A stretch of DNA of 64,000 nt, taken from contig DASVPO010000012.1 in assembly GCA_036382855.1 (NCBI GenBank), positions 307,768 through 371,767 on the forward strand, written 5' to 3'. The notes beneath the pieces are model-generated. The model was not told the DNA's origin. It saw only the letters and a list, made by a program, of their open reading frames with translations, and did no database searches. This document shows, in pieces, positions 1 through 8,689 of the stretch. The first letter of the stretch is position 1. The number at the start of each line of letters is the position of its first letter. The position numbers and the translations under genes are program-made. The DNA is from DASVTR01 sp036382855. Lineage in GTDB: Bacteria; Acidobacteriota; Blastocatellia; Pyrinomonadales; Pyrinomonadaceae.

Positions 1-273
1 GATCGTGTTCTGCATCGAGCCGGTCGGCACTTTGACCGCCTGCACGATAAACGTCATCCCGAACAACGCCATGATGACCGTCACCAACGCCGATTCAAAA
101 TACTCGCGGTAGATACTCTTCGGTGGGCCAACTTCCTCTTCAATCTCTGCGTCTGCGGCGCGGCGCTCGTGGCCGTTGCGGCTGATGGAAGCTTCCGCCT
201 CTTCCGTAAGCTTGTCTCTGCCAGCCTCAATTGGCGGCTCTGCTAACCCTGTGTTCGTAAAATCGTCTTTCAT
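1..273 (-). CDS. lepB: Signal peptidase I, N-terminal part (runs off window)
   Basis: Type I signal peptidases are membrane serine proteases that remove signal peptides from exported proteins. The reading frame starts at an ATG at 273 and stays open to base 1, giving 91 residues. A hydrophilic acidic N-terminal tail of about 50 residues precedes one hydrophobic segment (around ALVTVIMALFGMTFIVQAV). Directly after it comes VPTGSMQNTI, which matches the SPase I box around the catalytic serine (GSM). The catalytic lysine would lie beyond the window edge. It is followed by RNase III on the same strand; lepB next to rnc is a common bacterial arrangement. Confidence 0.85.
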   Translation of the reverse strand, partial: MKDDFTNTGLAEPPIEAGRDKLTEEAEASISRNGHERRAADAEIEEEVGPPKSIYREYFESALVTVIMALFGMTFIVQAVKVPTGSMQNTI

Positions 274-417
274 AAAAACATCCTAAATAACGCAAGCGAG
301 GCCGGTCAAGTTCAGTAAGAGATAAGCAATATTGAGCAGGCAGTCGGCTAAACGCCTTGAGCGCTGCTTTCGTCCGCGCTATGCGGCAACGAAAAAGACG
401 CGTTTGCCGCCGACACA

Positions 418-1161
418 CTACTGAACGTCGTCCACCGTTTTAATATTTTCGAGCGCGCGGCGCGCGGCAATCGTCTCGGCGGCCTTGATTGTGCGCCCCT
501 CGCCGCGCACGGAGCCTCCCTCCCAACTCAACTCGACCTGAAACGTGCGACGATGCGGCGGGCCGTCCGTATTGATCACGGCGTACTGCGGCGTCCCGCG
601 CCGCTCGGCCTGTAGTACCTCCTGCAACATCGTCTTGTAATCGGCAGCCGCAGCCGCCTCCGGGTTCGCGTTTGAGAGTTCGTCGCCAAGGGCGTGTAAC
701 ACAAAATCGGTGGCCGCCGTCAGCCCGCCGTCTATGAAGATTGCGCCGAGTAGTGCTTCAAAGAGGTCTGCCAGCAGTGCGCGCTTGCGACGCCCGCCGC
801 TCTTCTCCTCGCCGTGGCCGACGCGCAGGAATTGGCCCAGTTCAAGAGCCTCTGAGGCGGCCGCCAACGTCTGCGCGCTGACCAGCCTGTGCTTCATCTG
901 CGATAGCTCGCCCTCTGTTACGTCAGGATAGGAATGAAACAGGTAGTCTGCCACGATGAGGCCGAGCACCGAATCGCCTATAAATTCAAGAGCCTCATTA
1001 TGAAGACGACGCGCTTCACCTTCGCTGCCGGGCGCGACCTGCTCGTGTGCCCACGAGCGGTGCGTCACGGCCCGCTTCAAAAGGGAGGGCTCGTTGAAAC
1101 TATAGCCGAGGATGTTTTGCAGGGCGTCGAGGTCTGGCGCGCTGGCTTTCGTTTTCTTCAC
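418..1161 (-). CDS. rnc: Ribonuclease III
   Basis: Double-strand-specific endoribonuclease that processes rRNA precursors and structured mRNAs. The 247-residue product has the usual length. The N-terminal RIIID domain carries the signature NEALEFIGDSVLG near residues 55-67, including the metal-binding Glu and Asp, and a second acidic cluster in DLFEALLGAIFIDGG. The C-terminal 70 residues form a double-stranded RNA-binding domain, with the helix ETIAARRALENI at the end. The start is a GTG at 1161 without a strong ribosome-binding site. It lies upstream of lepB, 144 bp away, on the same strand. Confidence 0.95.
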   Translation of the reverse strand: MKKTKASAPDLDALQNILGYSFNEPSLLKRAVTHRSWAHEQVAPGSEGEARRLHNEALEFIGDSVLGLIVADYLFHSYPDVTEGELSQMKHRLVSAQTLAAASEALELGQFLRVGHGEEKSGGRRKRALLADLFEALLGAIFIDGGLTAATDFVLHALGDELSNANPEAAAAADYKTMLQEVLQAERRGTPQYAVINTDGPPHRRTFQVELSWEGGSVRGEGRTIKAAETIAARRALENIKTVDDVQ

Positions 1162-1178
1162 AGGTAAGGATTATAACA

Positions 1179-1221
1179 AACGCCGGACGCGCTCTCTCAA
1201 TTAGAGCTGGCGTCCGGCGTT
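1179..1221 (-). terminator. Hairpin between rnc and the upstream secreted-protein gene
   Basis: A perfect 12-bp inverted repeat (AACGCCGGACGC at 1179-1190, GCGTCCGGCGTT at 1210-1221) lies just after the stop of the gene at 1273-2616 and before rnc. On the minus strand the second arm is followed by GTTATAATCC rather than a clean T run. It is probably a terminator or attenuator for the upstream gene. Confidence 0.6.
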
Positions 1222-1272
1222 GAAGGCTTATCTCACACCGAGAAGCAGGAGCATATGCGCCGATGACCGCTT

Positions 1273-2616
1273 TTAGTGGCGGACGGCATGAGCCTTCTTC
1301 TTCGGCGTGGTCTTCGGCGTCGTCTTGGGAGCCGTCGTCGTCGTAGGCGTCGTCTTCGGCGTCGTAGTTGCTGTCGTCGCAGGCTTCGCGGTGGTCGTTG
1401 TGTTCGTCGTCGCGCTCACGGGCGTTGCCTGCGGCGCAGGGGTCGTCCTCACGGCGGGCGTCGTCGTCATCGCGCTGCCCGAAGTTGCGGGCGTTGATGA
1501 AGAGGTCGGCGCAGGCGTCGCGTTGGCGGCGGGCAGCGGCCCCGGCATCGGCTGGTTCTTGATGCCAGCGATATAGGCTGTCAAGCCATCCTCTTTGCCG
1601 TCGTGACGATACTTGTAGAAATCCGTTAACGACTTCGTCCACTCGGTTTTCGCCTGCTGATAAAGAGGGTTCGTGCCGCTATAGGCGATGGCGCGAGCAT
1701 AGGCATCAATCACGCGGTCAACCACCAGATTTATTCTGTCGGTCAGAGCTTTACAATCTGCCCCGTCGCGCTGCTCCTGCGTTGTGCAGCGGGCCTTGAA
1801 ATCAGATGCCAGAGTGTCATACTCCTTAGCCTGATAAGCGACGGCCAACAGATAGTAGGGCCACGGGTCGCTCTTTAACGGCCCTTCGAGTTGGCCGACC
1901 TTTATCAGGGCGTTAACCGCATCGCCGGGCGCATCTTTTCTGACAGCCACAGCGAGAGCGTAGTGCATCAGAGCCAGCACTTCGTCCTTCTTGGCGATGG
2001 GCTTGCCCGGCTCAAACGTCGCGCCTGATTCGATAAGCTGGATGGCTTTGCGGGCAGCCTTGGCCGTCTCCGCGTTGTGCGATTCATCCGGCGTCTTGTT
2101 GAGTGCTGCGGTCAGACCGGCCCGCGCCAGATCGTAGTTAGTGCCGAGGTCGTTCGGTTCTTCGTTGAGAATCTGGCGACCGAGCGTGAAGGTCTCGCTG
2201 AACTTGTTGTCCTTGATTAACTGGCCGAGTTGAATCTTGCGCTCTTCTTTGACGGCCTTCTCGTAAGCATCAATGTAGTTTTTCTGGAAGTTAAAAATGG
2301 CGTCGGGCTTGTTGGGATCAGGATTTACGGCCGGATATTTTTGGACGTATTCCTTAGCAAACTCGTAAGCCTCTTTGGCCGCCTGATTGTAGGCTTCCTT
2401 GTTGCCCGGCTGCGCCAGATTCGGGTCGGCCTTCTTGATTTCTTTGCCACGATTATAGGCGGCCGTAAACTTCTTATATAACTCGGTCTTGGCTGCCGAC
2501 TCGTCCTGCGCCCCGGTCTGCGCCGCGGCCGTATCCTGCGCGAGCGCTGGCAGCGCAAAGGCCGCGAGCATCATGCCCAGCATCATTAACTGTATTAGTC
2601 TTCTCATCGGTCGCAT
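1273..2616 (-). CDS. Secreted helical (TPR-like) protein with Thr/Pro/Lys-rich tail
   Basis: Function not known. An ATG at 2616 or 2607 follows a GGAGG box; the N-terminus is a classical signal peptide (hydrophobic stretch ending in ALPALAQ). The next ~330 residues are alanine- and lysine-rich helices with TPR-like spacing (for example NRGKEIKKADPNLAQPGNKEAYNQ, split here by short loops), consistent with a periplasmic scaffold. From about residue 360 the sequence becomes low-complexity Thr/Pro/Ala, ending in TTPKTTPKKKAHAVRH, with a strongly basic C-terminus that could bind the cell wall or nucleic acid. No enzyme motif is visible. Confidence 0.7.
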   Translation of the reverse strand: MRPMRRLIQLMMLGMMLAAFALPALAQDTAAAQTGAQDESAAKTELYKKFTAAYNRGKEIKKADPNLAQPGNKEAYNQAAKEAYEFAKEYVQKYPAVNPDPNKPDAIFNFQKNYIDAYEKAVKEERKIQLGQLIKDNKFSETFTLGRQILNEEPNDLGTNYDLARAGLTAALNKTPDESHNAETAKAARKAIQLIESGATFEPGKPIAKKDEVLALMHYALAVAVRKDAPGDAVNALIKVGQLEGPLKSDPWPYYLLAVAYQAKEYDTLASDFKARCTTQEQRDGADCKALTDRINLVVDRVIDAYARAIAYSGTNPLYQQAKTEWTKSLTDFYKYRHDGKEDGLTAYIAGIKNQPMPGPLPAANATPAPTSSSTPATSGSAMTTTPAVRTTPAPQATPVSATTNTTTTAKPATTATTTPKTTPTTTTAPKTTPKTTPKKKAHAVRH

Positions 2617-2899
2617 ATCCTCCAAGCGATATTCGTTCTTGTCCTGACCTCAGCAAAATCTTTTCGGGGGAGTGTGAGCGGGCTTTGTCAGCCAGCGTCG
2701 CGCAACTGTTCAGATGCGCGTCTCAGAAGGGCGGTTGCCGCCTGACTGCCAGTTGCCGCTCGCCGTCGTCCAGAGGGAGCAACGCGTCTCAAGGGAGCGC
2801 GTTTGGCTTCATCAAAACTTAAAAAGCGTTTGCGCAATCATCCTGCAATACTGCTTCGGCTGTCAAGCCTCTTGTCAAAGCGAAAGAAGAAAATAATAA

Positions 2900-2945
2900 A
2901 GGCAGAAGGAAGATGGCACACGAGCCTCTCTTCCTTCTGCCTTTT
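2900..2945. terminator. Bidirectional Rho-independent terminator
   Basis: A 14-bp inverted repeat (AGGCAGAAGGAAGA at 2900-2913, TCTTCCTTCTGCCT at 2929-2942) is flanked by TTTT on the plus strand and by TTTATTATTTT on the minus strand. It lies just beyond the stop of the penicillin-binding protein gene, whose transcript it should end. The rest of the 343-bp gap at 2626-2968 shows no gene. Confidence 0.8.
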
Positions 2946-2968
2946 ACTAACGAGGCAGCAGCCTTCGC

Positions 2969-4675
2969 TTACGGACGATTCGTCAGCACGCGGCGCGGCC
3001 GCTGGTCGTTCTGCTGGCCGGGCGCGGTCGAATTGTTCGGTGTGACACTGGGCCGCGTCGTCACTTCAGTCTGCCGCGGCACAGTCATAATCACGCTCTT
3101 CACCTTGCTGCCTTCAACGCTCGAAGCGTCCGCATCAGCCTCATCGCTGGCGGCTGCCTCGTCTGCTTCCTTGTCTTCATCGTTGAGGGCGGCGGCCGTC
3201 TGCGGGTCAATCTTCGGACGCGGCACAACGGGCTGCGGCGTGTTGGCGAGTTGATTACCGTTGGCCCTGCCGAAGCGATAATCGAGCGCGCGGTAGACTT
3301 TGCCTGCGATGGCGGCGGCGATGCGGCCGCGCTCACCCGAGCCGCGCGTCACGACGACAACCGCGAGGCGCGGGTCATTGACTGGCGCATAGGAGGTGAA
3401 GAGGCCGAGCCAGCTTCCCTGCCCGATGCACGTGCCTGTTTTGCCAGCGACCTGCATCACTGGGTCGTAGGCGAGTTTGCCGCTGCCGTAGGTGGCAGCG
3501 CCAATCATGCCCGGAATCAAACGGCGCAGAGCCTCCGGCGAGATATTGACGCGGCGGCGGACTTCCGTTTTGAACTGCAATTCTTCGCGCGGCGTGCGCG
3601 GCAGGTGCGGGATGAGCAGCGTTCCACCATTACCGATGGTCGAGGTCAGAGTGGCAAGCTGAATCGGCGTCACTTCAAAATCGTCGCCGTGCGAAGACAT
3701 GTGGTTGACGGCGTAGCCGGACTTGTAGGCCGGAACGCGGCCGGAAAACTCGTTTGCGTGATTAATGCCCGTCGGTTGGCCCAGGCCCATCTCGCGCGCA
3801 TAATTCATCATGCGGTCGAAGCCGACGCGCCCACCGACGTTTTGAAAGAAACCGTTGTTGGAATAGGCCAGCGAGGATGTCAAATCGAGCCGGACTTTAG
3901 CCATGCCTAAGCCTTCGGGCAGTTCAGGCGCAATCACGTTCTCGGAAACACCGGCCAGCCCCGTCACCAGCTTAATCGTCGAGCAGGGCTTGAAGCCGCG
4001 ACGCAGCGCCCATTCCTGATTGACGACCGTATAGACGCGGCCCGTCTTCGGGTCCATCACGACGACCGAACCGGCGTGTGTGCCGAGCGCTGCGACAGCC
4101 GCGCGGCGCACTTCCATGTCTTCGCCAGTCGTTTCATCCCGGCTGATGTTGGCGGCAGACTCGTCGCGAAGCGCCTGGTCTGCGGCGCGCTGGCGAGCGA
4201 TGGCAGCCTGACGCGCTAACTCCGCACGCCTTCTCGCTTCAGCAATCTCGCGGCGGCGCTGCTCTGCCTGCCGGCGCGCTTCCAGCAGTCGCTCGCGTTT
4301 TGAGACCGCGCGACTTCCCTTTCTGTCACGAGCGCTCTCTTCTTTACGCGCCGCGCGCTGCTCTCTGGCCGAAAGCTTCTCGCGTCGCTTGTCCACGCGC
4401 GACTCCTTGGCCGCGCGTGCCTGTTCGGCGCGCGATAATTTCGCGTTGCGTCCTTTCTCGTTGCGAGCGCTCTTGGCATCGCGGCCTCGTTCGGCGCGCG
4501 CATTTTTATCATTGCGCTCGGCCTTCGCCGTCTTTGATTTCGCAGCGGCTTTCGCAGGCTTGGCCGCGCGCTTGTCTTTGGCCCAGAGGCTCGGCGCGAC
4601 GGCTGACAGGGAAATAAACAGGAAGAGACTAAGCGCAATGCGCACGGGGTATCGGAGAAACAGATTCTGGGTCAT
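2969..4675 (-). CDS. Penicillin-binding transpeptidase with long basic coiled-coil N-terminus
   Basis: Peptidoglycan-type transpeptidase of the PBP/class D beta-lactamase superfamily, likely anchored in the inner membrane and acting in the periplasm. All three active-site motifs are present in order: STIK (residues 232-235), SNN (272-274) and KTG (412-414). The N-terminus has one hydrophobic segment (12-31) ending in SLWAKD. Residues 33-175 are an extremely Lys/Arg/Ala/Glu-rich predicted coiled coil instead of the usual PBP dimerisation domain. The C-terminal 90 residues are acidic, then Thr/Pro/Asn-rich and disordered. The ATG at 4675 has a GAGGA box 6-7 bases upstream. It could be a specialised transpeptidase or a penicillin sensor. 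Confidence 0.85.
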   Translation of the reverse strand: MTQNLFLRYPVRIALSLFLFISLSAVAPSLWAKDKRAAKPAKAAAKSKTAKAERNDKNARAERGRDAKSARNEKGRNAKLSRAEQARAAKESRVDKRREKLSAREQRAARKEESARDRKGSRAVSKRERLLEARRQAEQRRREIAEARRRAELARQAAIARQRAADQALRDESAANISRDETTGEDMEVRRAAVAALGTHAGSVVVMDPKTGRVYTVVNQEWALRRGFKPCSTIKLVTGLAGVSENVIAPELPEGLGMAKVRLDLTSSLAYSNNGFFQNVGGRVGFDRMMNYAREMGLGQPTGINHANEFSGRVPAYKSGYAVNHMSSHGDDFEVTPIQLATLTSTIGNGGTLLIPHLPRTPREELQFKTEVRRRVNISPEALRRLIPGMIGAATYGSGKLAYDPVMQVAGKTGTCIGQGSWLGLFTSYAPVNDPRLAVVVVTRGSGERGRIAAAIAGKVYRALDYRFGRANGNQLANTPQPVVPRPKIDPQTAAALNDEDKEADEAAASDEADADASSVEGSKVKSVIMTVPRQTEVTTRPSVTPNNSTAPGQQNDQRPRRVLTNRP

Positions 4676-4707
4676 GTGGGTCCTCGCTCGAAAAAATACT
4701 TAAGGGT

Positions 4708-4721
4708 TAACTCGCGAGTTA
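4708..4721. promoter_or_regulatory. 14-bp perfect palindrome in divergent intergenic region
   Basis: The sequence TAACTCGCGAGTTA is a perfect palindrome 33 bp upstream of the penicillin-binding protein start. It sits in the 430-bp region between two divergent genes (4676-5105), where promoters for both are expected. It could be an operator for a dimeric repressor. No other gene is convincing in this gap. Confidence 0.35.
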
Positions 4722-5105
4722 GCGTCAAACGCAAACACAGGCGAACATGTAAACGAAAGTGGTCTGGTCTTGCGCGCAGGGTAATGCGGCGCGCTCGGCG
4801 TCGGGTTAATAATAAAAATCGAAGTGCTGAGAGTCTGCAAAAACGTTCCCTTAGGGTTCCAGTTTTCTTTCTTCAACGTCTTCGTTTCAGTTTCGGTGAG
4901 GTTGGGAGAGTTCCCAATAGGCGGCCTCCGGGGAGTTTGCTTTGAGGCCAGCGCAAATATAACATCTGAACAGTGGCGTGGCAACAAAAAATAAATCGTG
5001 CTAATGGCACTGATAAAAAAGACTGATGTCCGGCACACTGGAGACGCGAATGCTCGTCGGCAGTTGCAACCAATTCGCTTCCGTAGCCATCGTCAAATAA
5101 AGCCC

Positions 5106-6665
5106 ATGAAGGCACTTAAACTTTTCTACAGCTTTCGCGCTCGCATGATGCTGGTGCTGGCGGCCCTGCTGGCCGTCACAATCTTCGTGCAATACCTGCT
5201 GATCATCGGCTCGGAGCGCGAGCGTGCGCGGATTCTTGCCGAACAGGAAAAAGCCATCATGGCTGGCGTCGCGCTCGGCGTCAAAGGCATTACGAGCGGC
5301 GAGTATATCGTTGACATACTCGACCGCGCCAAGCAATCCGCACAGGCGACGCAGGATGACGAGCTATCACGCTGGGTGACAAATATTCTGGCCGTTGACA
5401 GCGAAGGCAACGTGCGCGATAGCCTCAGGCAATATAATCCGCAGGTCAATCCTGAGACCAACGAGCTTGAGTTCGTCAAACTGCGCGATGTTCCTTTGCC
5501 GCAACTCGTTGACGCAGCCAACGTGGCGGGCGTCGCAACGCAGTTGCCCTACACAGCATCAGCGCCGACCAGACAAGTCAGGCTCAGCCAGCCGCGCGCC
5601 TTTTTCTTCCCCGTAGACGTGAGGGAAAGCAACGACAAATTCGGGAGGTGGCACGTCATCGTCGTGCTCGGCGCGGCCAGCACTCCCGGCAGAGCGTGGT
5701 TTCGTATAGTCGCGCGCTCATTGATGTACACGTTCGCCGTCATGCTGGTCGCAATCTTCGTCACAGGCTTTCTCGTCTGGCGCTTTACGCGCCCGATTAA
5801 AGATCTCTCCGACGCGGCGCGCAGAATTGCCGCCGGTGATTTCGACTTTCGCGTGCCCGCGGCCGACCGCCGCGACGAGATGGGCCAACTCTCCGCGCGC
5901 TTTAACGAAATGATTACGCGCCTCGGTCGCACGCGCGAGCTTGAGACCCAACTGCATCAGGCCGAACAATCCGCAGTCGTCGGGCGGCTCGCCTCCGCCA
6001 TCGCACACGAAATCAGAAATCCCTTGAACTACATCAACCTGACCCTCGACCATCTGCGCACGGCGTTTGCTCCCGAAGACACGAAGAAGCGCGAGACCTT
6101 CGAACGCCTCGCCGTCCAGCTCAAGGCCGAAGTCGCTCGCATCAACACGCGCATCTCGGAGTTTTTAAACTACACGCGTCCGTCTAGTCTTGAGTTGCGG
6201 CCGCTGAATTTGCGTGCGGCGGCTGAAGATGCGCTCCGGCTCGTCGAAGTCAAAGCGGCTGAGAGCCACATCGAAACGCGCGTCGAAGAGGATGGCGAAG
6301 TGCCGCTCGTACTGGCCGACGAAGAGACACTGCGCTCCGTCTTTACCAACCTCATCATCAACGGCATGCAGGCGATTGACGGCGACGGCGGAGGCACATT
6401 GACCGTCAAGCTCTCAACTGAAGCCGCCGGCGCGCGCGCACGCATTGACATCACAGACACGGGACGCGGCATCGCACCCGAAAACATCTCGAAGGTCTTC
6501 GAGCCCTACTTTTCAACGAAAGAGACCGGCACGGGCCTCGGCCTCGCCATCGTCAAAAAGGCCATTGACGACCACGGCGGCACAATCTCCGTCACCTCCA
6601 AACCCGACAGCGGCACGACCTTTACCATCACGCTGCCCGTCGCAACAAAGGCAAGTGACAGTTGA
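5106..6665 (+). CDS. Membrane sensor histidine kinase (HAMP-HisKA-HATPase)
   Basis: Two-component sensor kinase that should autophosphorylate in response to an external signal. With the ATG at 5106 (MKALKLFYSF) the product has 519 residues; longer in-frame starts upstream would add residues before the first membrane helix and are less likely. Transmembrane helices lie at about 14-34 and 202-226 around a 165-residue extracytoplasmic domain. A HAMP linker follows (FTRPIKDLSDAARRIAAGDF), then the phosphoacceptor box AIAHEIRNPLNYI with His301, an N box (NLIINGMQAI) and a G2 box (GTGLGLAIVKKA). The NtrC-type regulator at 7214 is the likely partner. Confidence 0.9.
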   Translation: MKALKLFYSFRARMMLVLAALLAVTIFVQYLLIIGSERERARILAEQEKAIMAGVALGVKGITSGEYIVDILDRAKQSAQATQDDELSRWVTNILAVDSEGNVRDSLRQYNPQVNPETNELEFVKLRDVPLPQLVDAANVAGVATQLPYTASAPTRQVRLSQPRAFFFPVDVRESNDKFGRWHVIVVLGAASTPGRAWFRIVARSLMYTFAVMLVAIFVTGFLVWRFTRPIKDLSDAARRIAAGDFDFRVPAADRRDEMGQLSARFNEMITRLGRTRELETQLHQAEQSAVVGRLASAIAHEIRNPLNYINLTLDHLRTAFAPEDTKKRETFERLAVQLKAEVARINTRISEFLNYTRPSSLELRPLNLRAAAEDALRLVEVKAAESHIETRVEEDGEVPLVLADEETLRSVFTNLIINGMQAIDGDGGGTLTVKLSTEAAGARARIDITDTGRGIAPENISKVFEPYFSTKETGTGLGLAIVKKAIDDHGGTISVTSKPDSGTTFTITLPVATKASDS

Positions 6666-6707
6666 TGTATGACAAGATAGAATGTGGCATCAGAAAGGTG
6701 ACTCAAA

Positions 6708-7160
6708 ATGACAGATGATGAGGTAGAGCGGAGCATCGAGTTTGTGCTGAAGAATCAGGCCACGCTTGAAATCCAACTAGAGCGCACAAGCCGCCAGATT
6801 GAAGAGACAAATAAGCGTCTTGAAGAAACGGATCGGCGGCTCAGTCAGCGGCTCGAAGAGACAGACCGGCGACTCGAAGAGACGAATGCGCGGCTCGAAA
6901 TGCACGCTGAAACGCAAAGGGAGTTTATACAGGTCGTCACCAGACACATCGAGGCGCAGGGCGAGATTAACGCCTCGCTGCGTGGCATGGTGCGCGAACT
7001 GGGTGCCTCTATGCAGGGTGTGGTGCGTGAACTTAGTACCTCTATGCAGAGCGCGGTGCGCGAACTAACCGCTGCGCAGATGCGCACGGATGCGCGGCTT
7101 GACAGGTTGGCTGAAACTGTCGAGCGGTTCATCACGGAAGGCCGCAACGGGAAGCCTTAA
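6708..7160 (+). CDS. Small coiled-coil protein between kinase and regulator
   Basis: Function not known. The 150-residue product is almost wholly predicted coiled coil, with no signal peptide or membrane segment. It contains tandem repeats of the type RRLEETDRRL (residues about 28-62) followed by repeats of the type VRELGASMQG (about 88-122). AAAGGTG precedes the ATG. It lies 42 bp after the kinase gene and 53 bp before the NtrC-type regulator gene, so it is probably co-transcribed with them. It resembles generic bacterial coiled-coil proteins rather than a defined family. Confidence 0.75.
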   Translation: MTDDEVERSIEFVLKNQATLEIQLERTSRQIEETNKRLEETDRRLSQRLEETDRRLEETNARLEMHAETQREFIQVVTRHIEAQGEINASLRGMVRELGASMQGVVRELSTSMQSAVRELTAAQMRTDARLDRLAETVERFITEGRNGKP

Positions 7161-7213
7161 AGAGTTTGCGGAAGCTCGCCTGTCGTCTGTCTAATAATCA
7201 TCAGGAGTCTTGA

Positions 7214-8578
7214 ATGACACGTAAAAGCATACTGGTCGTGGACGATGAAAAGTCGCAGCGCGAAATTCTGGAGATGATTCTCTCCGGCGAGGGCTACGAT
7301 GTGACGACCGCCTCTTCGGGCGAAGCGGCGCTGAAGTTTACGAAAGAAAAGCGCTTTGACCTTGCTCTCACCGATTTGATGATGACGGGCATGGACGGCA
7401 TAGAGTTGCTGCAACATCTGCTTGCGCAGGATTCCTCCATCATCGTTATTCTCCTGACCGCCCACGGCTCGATTGAATCCGCGAAGGAGGCTTTGCGACG
7501 CGGCGCTTTCGATTACCTGCAAAAGCCCTACGACCGCGACACCTTGCTCAAGACGATTCATCGGGCCCTTTCCAAGCTTGACGCCATTGATGCCGAAATC
7601 ATCTCCGCCTCGCCGGAAATGGAAGCCGTCAAAAAGATGATTCTGAAGGTTGCGCGCTCAAGCTCTACGGTTCTCATACGCGGCGAATCCGGCACGGGCA
7701 AGGAGTTAATCGCGCGTGCGATTCACAACCAGAGTCCGCGTGTGACGGAGATGTTTCAGGCCGTTAACTGCGCTGCCATTAATGAAAATCTGCTCGAAAG
7801 CGAACTCTTCGGCCACGAGAAAGGTTCTTTCACGGGTGCACACGCCGAGAAGAAAGGTCTCTTTGAAGTCGCAGACCGCGGCACGCTCTTTCTTGACGAG
7901 ATAGCCGAACTGGACATCGGCATGCAGGCGAAACTCCTGCGCGCTCTGCAAGAGCGAGAGATACGGCGTGTCGGCGGCACGCGCCCCATCAAGATTGACG
8001 TGCGCGTCGTCGCCGCGACCAACCGCGACTTGCGCGCGATGGTTGCAGACGGGCGTTTTCGTGACGACCTCTATTATCGCATCAACGTGCTCTCGGTTGA
8101 CGTTCCACCTTTGCGCGAACGCCGCGACGACATCAACGTTCTCATCAACTACTTTTTGAAGAAGCACACGCGCAACACGTCGCGCCTTGTGCGCGGGCTG
8201 ACGCCCGAAACCAAGAAGCTGATGCAGGACTACAGTTGGCCCGGCAACGTGCGCCAGCTTGAATCCGCCATCGAGCGCGCGATCCTGCTCTGCGAAGGCG
8301 ACCTGATTACCATTGAAGATTTGCCGCTCGAAGTCCGCCAGGAAGCGCGGCCCGCCTCCGAGGGAGCGTTTAAGCTGCCGCCCGAAGGCATTTCGTTTGA
8401 GGAGGTCGAACGCGATTTGATAATGCAGGCGATGGAGCAATCGGACTACAACATCACGAAGGCTGCCAAGCTGCTCGGCCTGACCTTCCGCACGCTTCAG
8501 TACCGCTTGGAAAAATTCGGCATCAAGAGGGCTGACGGGAAGACTCAGAATTCTGAATCCAGAAGTCACGAAGAATAA
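7214..8578 (+). CDS. NtrC-family sigma-54-dependent response regulator
   Basis: Transcription activator that uses ATP to open sigma-54 RNA polymerase complexes. The receiver domain (residues 1-120) has the acidic pair in VVDDE and the phosphoacceptor Asp54 in LTDLMM. The AAA+ domain has Walker A GESGTGKE (157-164) and the sigma-54 contact loop GSFTGA (204-209), then Walker B LFLDEI. The C-terminus has a Fis-type helix-turn-helix (YNITKAAKLLGLTFRTLQYRL). AGGAG precedes the ATG. The last dozen residues (after RADGK) are encoded by repeat-like intergenic words, see the findings. It is the probable partner of the kinase at 5106. Confidence 0.95.
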   Translation: MTRKSILVVDDEKSQREILEMILSGEGYDVTTASSGEAALKFTKEKRFDLALTDLMMTGMDGIELLQHLLAQDSSIIVILLTAHGSIESAKEALRRGAFDYLQKPYDRDTLLKTIHRALSKLDAIDAEIISASPEMEAVKKMILKVARSSSTVLIRGESGTGKELIARAIHNQSPRVTEMFQAVNCAAINENLLESELFGHEKGSFTGAHAEKKGLFEVADRGTLFLDEIAELDIGMQAKLLRALQEREIRRVGGTRPIKIDVRVVAATNRDLRAMVADGRFRDDLYYRINVLSVDVPPLRERRDDINVLINYFLKKHTRNTSRLVRGLTPETKKLMQDYSWPGNVRQLESAIERAILLCEGDLITIEDLPLEVRQEARPASEGAFKLPPEGISFEEVERDLIMQAMEQSDYNITKAAKLLGLTFRTLQYRLEKFGIKRADGKTQNSESRSHEE

Positions 8579-8689
8579 AGTGTAACCTTATAAAGAGCTG
8601 ACTTCGGAAGATAAGGCTCAAGCTGCTGTTTCTGCTTTCCAGTCTTCCAGGTTTCTATACTTCCGGCAACTGATGCCTGGATTCTCATT

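Noticed and set aside
1100..1642. 180-codon minus-strand open frame overlapping rnc and the secreted helical protein
   Set aside because: It is a shadow in another phase of two real genes; composition is unlike a real protein.
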